The notes beneath the pieces were generated by a model. It ran no database searches. It was not told the origin of the DNA and was given only the letters and a program-made list of their open reading frames with translations. Both the position numbers and the translations under genes were made by a program. A stretch of 64,000 bases of DNA from Pyrenochaeta sp. MPI-SDFR-AT-0127 (taxonomy: Eukaryota; Ascomycota; Dothideomycetes; Pleosporales; Cucurbitariaceae), in the NCBI GenBank assembly GCA_020747015.1, contig JAGTJM010000024.1:372001-436000 (forward strand), written 5' to 3'. Below are positions 57,044 to 64,000 of this stretch, piece after piece (positions within the stretch are counted from its first letter, which is position 1; each line of letters starts with the position of its first letter).

Positions 57044-58000
57044 TCACTTATGGCTTCCAAAACTTTCCGCTGTCGCCTCGATCACCACCCCACCATGGCC
57101 CCGCCATCTTGAGAAATATTGTCTCCAAGTGTGCTCTTCAGCAAAACCCAGCAGCTGGCACATCTTTTTGTTCGAAATTGGAGCCTCAAATTGGCTCATA
57201 GCCCTTGTGAAAGGAACATCGGGGCAGACGCGTTTGAGAAAGTCCGTCGTTTCATTTAAATTAGTGATGGTGCTGTTGGTCGCATTGAACACCTGCCAAC
57301 CTAAGCCTGTGACTTCGAGTCCTTTATGACACATCTGTCCGAGATCTCTTGCGTCAACGTAAGACCACCCATGAACATCCCAGGAGTCGGCTTCGTACAC
57401 ATAGCTCTCAAAGACGTCGTCGTACTCATCAGGACAGACAATGCGACCAATCCGTAGACAGTAAATGTCGATATTGAAACGTGTTGCGAAAGATCTAGCC
57501 ATGGTTTCTCCAACCACCTTTGACAAAGCGTACGGGTCTGTAGGGTTGACATCTAAGTCTTCATTGATGGGAAATGAGGGAAAGCTGCGCTTGCCTTGCG
57601 CATACGAGACGCCATACGTAGTCACACTGCTGGCAAGGATGATTTTCTTAACACCTAGTTTGCAGGCTGCCTCGAGCACGTTATGAAAACCTCGTACGTT
57701 GCCGCAAAACACTTCGTTGTCTGGTGCTAGGAGTGGCCTTGACCATCCTACGAAATGAATGATGGCATCAGGACAGGTGGGAATGCCTGGCTCTAGCGGT
57801 TCGGTGAGTGGGAATTGAGTACAGAAGGCATTATAAACCTGACCAGCATCGGTGATATCGCAATGTATTGTATGAACAGACTCGTTGTCCAAGCTAGAAA
57901 GATCAAGGTTCAAAATGTGGTGTTCTTGTTGGATCAGATATTTGATAACGCAGTTGCCGGCCTTGCCAGAACCGCCTGTGAAGATGACTCGCTTTCCCAT
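57044..58000 (-). CDS. Extended SDR: NAD-dependent sugar epimerase/dehydrogenase
   Basis: Rossmann-fold enzyme of the NAD-dependent epimerase/dehydratase family. Single exon of 318 residues started at MGKRVIFTGG (58000); the frame is open upstream but without the fold. It has the cofactor loop TGGSGKAGN at residues 8-16 and Asp33 in NLDLSS, favouring NAD(H). The catalytic set is Ser near 124-125 (LASSVTTYG), Tyr157 and Lys161 (YALSK). Substrate-side blocks are INEDLDVNPTDPY and LRIGRIVCPDEY. The overall look recalls uronate or aldose dehydrogenases and UDP-sugar epimerases; the exact substrate cannot be set. It converges on the regulator gene with a 196-bp gap and probably belongs to the same pathway as the dehydratase at 51243. 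Confidence 0.88.
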   Translation of the reverse strand: MGKRVIFTGGSGKAGNCVIKYLIQQEHHILNLDLSSLDNESVHTIHCDITDAGQVYNAFCTQFPLTEPLEPGIPTCPDAIIHFVGWSRPLLAPDNEVFCGNVRGFHNVLEAACKLGVKKIILASSVTTYGVSYAQGKRSFPSFPINEDLDVNPTDPYALSKVVGETMARSFATRFNIDIYCLRIGRIVCPDEYDDVFESYVYEADSWDVHGWSYVDARDLGQMCHKGLEVTGLGWQVFNATNSTITNLNETTDFLKRVCPDVPFTRAMSQFEAPISNKKMCQLLGFAEEHTWRQYFSRWRGHGGVVIEATAESFGSHK

Positions 58001-59391
58001 AACGGCTGAGTATTGGCTAGATACGACGTAGGGCACAGGTATCTGAAAGGAGCGAGATGGATAAATGAAATAATAAACCTGAGCTGAACAATGTGGGCCG
58101 TAACTTTGAAGAGGCGTGATGCGCAGTGGATTAGTCCCACTTGCGGACTTCTTATGCAGCCGCACCGTCATCCTTCCACTGGCTGCTATTGTGAAGTCTC
58201 CGGATGTTCTTCAAACGTACCGGGTGAACTATGTTCGGTACTAAAGCAACCGGTGCGGATTCCATGCTAAGATAAAAGGACCCAATTGGCTCACACTAGC
58301 TATCGTGATAGTTTAGCGAGCTCGTATTCGTTTTCCATACTACACATACGCATACACAGTTCATGCAAGTCGGCGTGCAACCCTGTTAAGACTTTTCTGG
58401 CCGTAGCGTGTTTGATGATTCTAATTCGAATCTAAATCTATAGAACTTCGAATTCTTTCATGTTTTCATCTCGAACCCCCAGTCTCCCTATTATCTCTAC
58501 ATCTATCACTAAGATGTGTTTCACTTCTCAAGGGGCAAACCTGCCTTGCTGCTCTGTCGCCGTTCAATCTGTTTGTTGCTGCACACAAAATGCTACAACC
58601 CAATTGCCGGTGGTGGATTTGGGCGACGGCTTGCAGCGCGCTTCTGCGTTCAATGTAACGATCTCACTTTACAACCGAAATTCTGAATTGGTTCTCATCA
58701 ATGGGAAAGAGACAAGTATTGTTAGAGATCTCCTCGCCAACCCGAGATGTGAATGGTGGGCTAAGGGCCTCGGGAGTTCATTTGTTATTGGTTTTCTTTC
58801 TTCCATGTAAGGAGGATGTAGAGATATGGTACACACTTCAAGCTTGTAGCCCTTCTCGTAATGGTGAGCTCAAACTCGACTGTGGCTTGAAATATCTTAT
58901 CGCAAATGGAAGGCCATCATGGCGTACGGACATAAAGTGGTAACCAGAGTCTCGCAAACTGATATTTGATGTCCGCCAGACTCGTACCTGCACTTTACTG
59001 CGGTTTCATGCGTGGGACAACATTGGTGCTATTATACTGGCCTAGGGAGAACCATAATGGCGGATAATCTATCCTGCCATTTCTCAGTGACGAGAACCAG
59101 CAAGATGAGCTATTGGGCTTGGCCTACACCAAGATAGCGGGGTATGATGTAGATGCGAAGTCAAGAAATTTTCCAGCATCAGGAGAGAAATGTGAACTAC
59201 TTAGTGGTTAGGCTATGCATCTCAAATGTTTCGAGGGAATGGATTTGGAAAGAAATGTGTTAGCGGCATGAAAGCAATCCAGTTTCGGTATTTCATGAAG
59301 AGACGTATTATTTTCTACTCCAGGAATCCTCTTTTGTAATATAAGAGGCCTATTACTAAACTTTGCGATGCATGCTTATGCTGGTTCAGCG
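58001..59391. other. Intergenic, 1.4 kb
   Basis: SDR promoter on the left and kinase 3' flank on the right. A 116-codon plus-strand frame at 58460-58810 contains a Cys-rich start (CCSVAVQSVCCC) but no clear signal peptide; it is kept as a doubtful small ORF and not called. No other feature is seen. Confidence 0.35.
58236..58252. promoter_or_regulatory. CGG-N11-CCG element upstream of the SDR gene
   Basis: CGG at 58236-58238 and CCG at 58250-58252, about 236 bp before the SDR start codon. It has the same spacing and orientation class as the element in front of the dehydratase gene, consistent with shared control by the zinc-cluster protein between them. Confidence 0.3.
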
Positions 59392-60618
59392 TCATGCGTC
59401 CTCAAACCATGGATCTGTTAGCAGCGCCTTTGCGGTTGGTCTATCCCTGGGATCCATCTTCATGATTTTACAGATGAACTCTCGGTCGCTGCTAGATAGC
59501 TCAGCTTCGGAGACACGACTGAAGAGACTCCATTCCTTCTTGGGAACATTCTCCGCAAGCCACCTCGTTATCAAGATGTTGTTCTCGTTGCCCTGCAATA
59601 ACTCGTCGAACTTGTTTGGCAGTGGCCCAAAAAACTTAAACTGCTGGATCATAATGCTGAGATCATAGTCTTCATGGTCGACAGTGATTCCACACGGAGG
59701 CCTGAGTACATGGAAGTCGCCACCATACATAAGGGCTATCAGCTACACGATGATATTAGTCATTGAAAATCGGGAAGATAGGGAAAGATCGCACACAAAG
59801 TCCGTACGACCAGATATCGGTGGCAGTGTTCCAGCCAACAGGCAAGCCCATGACGACTTCTGGACTCCGCCAGATCGGAGCACCGACGGTAGTGCAGGCC
59901 TTTGCAATTTCAGAGTCCATGTGATATGTGGCGCCTAAATCTGCCAGTTGAACATCACTGAATCGGATAATAGAGTTAGATTCGTCATAGTTAACGAGCA
60001 CGTTGTCGAGTTTTACGTCTTCGAAAAGTAAGCACTACTGTACGGATCAGATCATCTTTTTAAAAAAGACCTACCCGTGTGAACAAAACCATCTTTGTGC
60101 AGCACGCTGAGAGCCTCAAGAAGTCTTTTCGAGACATATTTCAGCTCCTTGCGGTTCAATGTTTGCCGATTGGAGGCGTTGAGTAGATCGTCGTCCAGAT
60201 ACTTGAGCACAATAGCAACAGCCTCGGCATGGTTTTGAATCTCGTCAATGAGTGGCCTGAGGTAAGGTGTTCGGCTCTGAAAACGTCGAAGAATATCTCT
60301 CTCATGTTGAATTCTGGGATGGTTGAGGACGGTCTTGATGACGACTTGGTCTTGACTGAGCCCTTTCCTAGGTGCACTATGAGTGTAGGCAGCCATTGAA
60401 GATTATTTTTGACATACTTTGCGAACCAAACGGTATCTTGCACTTGTTTTATGACGATGTACTCGCCAAGTCTTCCTTTGAGGACCTTTCCGAGCCTGAT
60501 GAATGAAGTCATTTCGACAGTGGACGAAAAAAAGGAACCCAGGACTATACTTGGACAGTCCAAAGACCATAAAGTGGCTGGGAAGGTAAGCCCGAAATGG
60601 CGTAGCCTCATGCTCCAT
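59392..60618 (-). CDS. Divergent fungal protein kinase
   Basis: Serine/threonine-type kinase domain. Exons 60618-60551, 60495-60418, 60376-60075, 60018-59795 and 59742-59392, giving 340 residues. Visible landmarks are the Lys in VVIKTVLNHP and GFVHTDVKLDN in place of HRDLKPEN. DLGATY replaces DFG and APIWRSPE replaces APE. Later come DIWSYGLCLIALMYGG and, at the end, RDRPTAKALLTDPWFE. The glycine loop is degenerate (KGRLGEY). Catalytic Lys, Asp and Asn are all kept, so activity is possible. The start is uncertain: the ATG at 60618 gives MEHEATPFRAYLPSHF, and a further upstream exon cannot be excluded. One intron is only 41 bp. The type resembles small lineage-expanded kinases of filamentous ascomycetes; the substrate is unknown. 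Confidence 0.72.
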
Positions 60619-61897
60619 GTTTTCCGTGGGCCTGATCCAGTCAATGCCCACCTTTAGTAAGAGTATCAACCGACGTGAATTTTACCTCCATACATCTTGG
60701 ATAGATGAAGCGGCGACGTTTATGTTCTCCTTATGAGTCTCTGCAACGTACCCTGTTAAACCACTCAAGATGCGCGAGTTGAGTTACGCAACTGTCGATT
60801 TAGATGTGTTATACTACCTTGTCGATTATAAGATCTAGAAGCTTGCTGATGCTTTTGGCTTCGCTTCAAGTAATGAGCCAAGCTGGAGCGTCGCAAGAGT
60901 TTCTTATGGGCAAAAGTCTTAGAGTGGGCTCGCTACTGAAATAACACACGACAAAAAACTTAAGACTTATCAATCCTACAAAGATCTCTGTATGGTAGTG
61001 CCGACAAGAGCAGGAGAGAAATAGAGAATGCATAAAGAATTACCATGTTTACCCTACCTAGTTCGTACTCAAAGAGCATTTAGAAACCAAGCAAGCAGGC
61101 AAACTCATATATTCGATCAATGAATGTTTGCAATAGAAAAGAGAACCGTTCAGAGCCTAGCATGAAGATGAGCGTGAATCCCCAAAGCAATCGATAACGA
61201 GGTATAGTCTGACAGTGAAGCGGTCGAACCGCCCAATGTAGTGAACGTCAAAGAACACACTGAGACCCACAATCAAGTTGGGTGGGGCCTCTAGCGCTGA
61301 TGCCTTATCGCGTTATCGCAACCGCGGGGGAAGCTACGACGCGTCTGCACGCCAAACCTCATCTCGGTCCTTGATCTCAAGGCTCACAATACATTCAAGC
61401 ATGGCAAATGAAGCAAGTGGCGAAGATGAATATGTCTCTGCTACTGATTGGCGAATGGCACAAGAGAGTGGTGACGCCAGCGACGCGGTCATGCGGATGA
61501 GGGTGTGCCCCGCGAAAGCATGATAGGCAGCGCCGGAGCTTACGCGGGGATACGGACGGAGACAACCATGAGTGCTACTTCAGCCTCTCCCTTTGCCTCT
61601 TGCTCTTCCAGATACGCGACTCTTATCATATTGTATCCATATTTATCGCTGGCTGGTTTTGAACTTGTCCAGACGATTCGGCTCAGCCCATTCGGCTCAT
61701 CCGATTGCTAATGCATCGTCGTCCATTGCATGACGCCGCGGAGCTGTTGATACTGTGTAGCTCTTGACTAGGTCGCACGGTATGGGAGAACTTCTCATCG
61801 GATATAGTAGCGTATGCTGACTCTATATTGAAGTTCTAACAAATAAACATTCCTCACGCTCATCCCCTCGGGAGGCCCCTCCTTCATCGCCCATACC
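60619..61897. other. Intergenic, 1.28 kb
   Basis: Divergent promoter space between the kinase and the right-end gene. No gene is supported. Short frames near 61278-61711 lack motifs. Confidence 0.35.
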
Positions 61898-64000
61898 ATG
61901 TCCTGGTGGCGCCGCGATCCCACCATTTCCCCCATCCACCGCTACGCACAGCGTCTCCTCCGTTCCCATGAGGCCGCTCTCCGTACACGCTGCTTCTCTC
62001 GCTCTCCATCCACATCCGCCCAGCATGAGGACGATGACGGCAGTAAGCGGCCGGCTGGCATGTCTAACCTCGAATGGATACAACTGCAGCACTATAAAAG
62101 GTGGCGAAAAAGACTAAGAGATGATCCGTATCAGGCTATCTTTGGAGCAAGCAATGATATGCTCAGCGGGAAGGGGTTGAAGAATTGGGAATGGATCAGT
62201 AAGAGCTTTCCCAGATGGATGATGAGCGAGATGGAAGGAGGCAAGGAGAACCAATGGAAGGGTGAGAAGGGGGAGCCTAATAAGCACGAGAATAAATCAG
62301 GTACGCTTTCTTGTCGTATGTACGATATCAGACTGACTAGGTCAGGAGATGGTTTCGCCGCACGCAGAGAAAAGCAGGAAGGTCGCCCAACCCAACCCAC
62401 AAACAGACCCAAGCCAAATCCTGAATCTAAGTATCCGAAGAAAGTACAGATAGACAATGAAAACAATGACGTTATCGCTGGCCGAGAGTCGCATTTCCCG
62501 CAGCCCTCATTCAGGTCATCGCGATTTATCACAGACGACTCCGGTGTCACTTCGCCATCAGACTTCAGGAGGCCGCAGGAGCAGCCTCACCCTAGGATCC
62601 CCCGGCAAGACCCAGAGCCAATTCATATGCAAGCTCAAGATGTACTGAACGCAACATTTCCTCCAAATTCTTCGAAGATCTTCAAGGTTTCAACATCCAT
62701 ACCATCAAAGAGCTCAACAACAGCGGAATTGGAATCAGAGTCTTTGATCGACGATACTGCAAAAGAACTAAGCAAGGAAGCGACACAGCGCGAGTCTTCG
62801 TTTATAGCAGAATTTTTAGCAGATAGGCCGCCGCAACCGAACCAACACGTTGATGGCAATGCAGGAAGTAAGACATGGAGAGTGACTGCGCTACAAAGAC
62901 GTTCCTCGCCTGAAGTCATGACTCGAACCAAGTCAAAACCTGCACCGATAGCGATCGCAAGCGATAATACGCCAGAAGTAACATTATCGGCACTGTCACA
63001 TGCCCCCTCGATATCTAATCGTCATGCCACAGAAATATCTTCACAAGTGGAAACTGTAAAAGAAACATCCGCAGACATGGATTGGCTTGTCCAAGAAGAG
63101 CCAACTGTTCCTAAGACTGAAAGTCAGCCAATAAACGGCACCACTCCTTTAAGATCCTCACAGAGAATCCTCGATCAACTCCCAGAGGATGACATAGACT
63201 TTCTGAGTGCAGCTGATATCCGGGCATCTATGGCAGGCAAGAAAAGCAAGGTTTTAGGTAATCAAGAGCAGAAGATAGGGCGGCAGGAGCTAGAGAGTGC
63301 ATTCAGGAATGCTCACGAACAAGAAGACAACATTGACCCTTTGATCGAGTCTAAAACCATCAACGACCAACTTGTGCGCCGTTTGCAACGCAACATGCTA
63401 CAGCAGTCGGAAAATCACAGCCCGACTGAATCCGCATCCAAACTGCAGAGCACCGACTTCACACCAGCAACTGAAGCCCCAATTGAATCAAGCATTGACC
63501 GAATGAAGAAGTGGCTCGAACATAGTGGAGCCATCTTTTCAAATCACTTCTGGCAAGACCCAACTGAAGATGCTGACGCCATGAAAACCAAGTTGTTCTT
63601 TGACAAAGTTATGGCACGTATTCAAAAAGGTCGCGTTGCAATGAGACAAGTTGTTGAAGACCTCGAGACAGACATTCCAGCATCGAAGCCTCTACTAAAG
63701 CGCATAAAAGAAGATGAAGACTTGCTTGATTCATCTATTCAGGCCCTCCGACAACGCTTAGGGAGTGGCAAACCTCAAGGCCTGACACCTAAGAAGCTTA
63801 GAGCTATTCAAGCCCTGCGTTTGAAATTCCAGGACACAGATCGCGAACTCGACGCAGCATACAAGACACTTCGCCAACAACAGCAAACGAATGCAGATAG
63901 CTCTGTTTCGCCGGCATTCAAAAGGCGCCTCCGTATCGCATCGAAGTTATCGCACAAGAATGCTCACCTTACTCGCTATCTTATCTGGAGTCTACAAGCA
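61898..64000 (+). CDS. Uncharacterised, probably mitochondrial, coiled-coil protein (cut by right edge)
   Basis: Two exons in view: 61898-62300 and 62346 to the right edge, about 685 residues, with the frame still open. The start MSWWRRDPTISPIHRYAQRL is rich in Arg and lacks acids until residue 25, as in a mitochondrial presequence. A compact conserved-looking block covers residues 55-110: NLEWIQLQHYKRWRKRLRDD, then YQAIFGASNDML and WEWISKSFPRWMM. The middle is Ser/Pro-rich and disordered (residues 140-480). From about residue 530 the protein is helical (MARIQKGRVAMRQVVEDLE, KKLRAIQALRLKFQDTDREL) and likely coiled coil. The acceptor at 62345 was chosen because the earlier AG meets a stop. I do not recognise a family; a role in mitochondrial gene expression or structure is only a guess. 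Confidence 0.6.
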   Translation, partial: MSWWRRDPTISPIHRYAQRLLRSHEAALRTRCFSRSPSTSAQHEDDDGSKRPAGMSNLEWIQLQHYKRWRKRLRDDPYQAIFGASNDMLSGKGLKNWEWISKSFPRWMMSEMEGGKENQWKGEKGEPNKHENKSGTLSCRMYDIRLTRSGDGFAARREKQEGRPTQPTNRPKPNPESKYPKKVQIDNENNDVIAGRESHFPQPSFRSSRFITDDSGVTSPSDFRRPQEQPHPRIPRQDPEPIHMQAQDVLNATFPPNSSKIFKVSTSIPSKSSTTAELESESLIDDTAKELSKEATQRESSFIAEFLADRPPQPNQHVDGNAGSKTWRVTALQRRSSPEVMTRTKSKPAPIAIASDNTPEVTLSALSHAPSISNRHATEISSQVETVKETSADMDWLVQEEPTVPKTESQPINGTTPLRSSQRILDQLPEDDIDFLSAADIRASMAGKKSKVLGNQEQKIGRQELESAFRNAHEQEDNIDPLIESKTINDQLVRRLQRNMLQQSENHSPTESASKLQSTDFTPATEAPIESSIDRMKKWLEHSGAIFSNHFWQDPTEDADAMKTKLFFDKVMARIQKGRVAMRQVVEDLETDIPASKPLLKRIKEDEDLLDSSIQALRQRLGSGKPQGLTPKKLRAIQALRLKFQDTDRELDAAYKTLRQQQQTNADSSVSPAFKRRLRIASKLSHKNAHLTRYLIWSLQA

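Noticed and set aside
1..64000. tRNA, rRNA, CRISPR, PKS/NRPS or intact transposon
   Set aside because: No B-box-like tRNA pattern, regular spaced repeats, carrier-protein or transposase motifs were seen by eye; a tRNAscan and a repeat search would settle the first and last.

Overview
The window is nuclear DNA of a filamentous ascomycete (Pezizomycotina). The evidence is compact genes with short introns of about 40-120 bp (GTRNGT donors, YAG acceptors), fungal versions of core genes (Sch9 kinase, Ada2, glucose-6-phosphate isomerase, bS21m), a Zn(II)2Cys6 regulator, and a set of secreted plant-wall enzymes. The wall enzymes suggest a plant-associated species, and Dothideomycetes is my best guess; that placement is inference from gene content. 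I saw no rRNA, recognisable tRNA, CRISPR array, intact transposon, PKS or NRPS.

Layout. 0-15 kb is a housekeeping block: an RBM25-like splicing factor cut by the left edge, mitochondrial ribosomal protein bS21m, a fungal single-pass membrane protein, glucose-6-phosphate isomerase, the AGC kinase Sch9, the SAGA adaptor Ada2, and two disordered proteins of unknown function. 15.8-21 kb holds a 14-TM MFS (DHA2) transporter and a TMEM53/DUF829 (PaxU-like) hydrolase. 22.8-46 kb is gene-poor and rich in secreted enzymes: cutinase, GH37 trehalase, a 2EXR/F-box-like protein, a cytochrome P450, a GH5 glycosidase, a second cutinase, a PL1-type pectate lyase, a protein with two CHORD-like zinc modules, and a pectin methylesterase. 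46-47.4 kb is an EamA/DUF6 transporter.

48.8-58.3 kb holds an aldoxime dehydratase, a dihydroxy-acid dehydratase (IlvD/EDD) paralogue without a visible mitochondrial presequence, a Zn(II)2Cys6 transcription factor and an extended-SDR sugar epimerase/dehydrogenase. The last three look like a small regulated metabolic cluster, and Gal4-type CGG-N11-CCG elements lie upstream of both enzyme genes. The right end has a divergent protein kinase and the 5' part of an uncharacterised, probably mitochondrial, coiled-coil protein cut by the window edge.

How the genes work together: the two cutinases, pectate lyase, pectin methylesterase and GH5 enzyme would act in sequence on cuticle and pectin/glucan-rich walls. 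The dehydratase-regulator-SDR group looks like a separate inducible pathway on a sugar or sugar acid. Exon boundaries were assigned by eye from splice signals, reading frame and conserved protein motifs; the spliced lengths given keep the frame.
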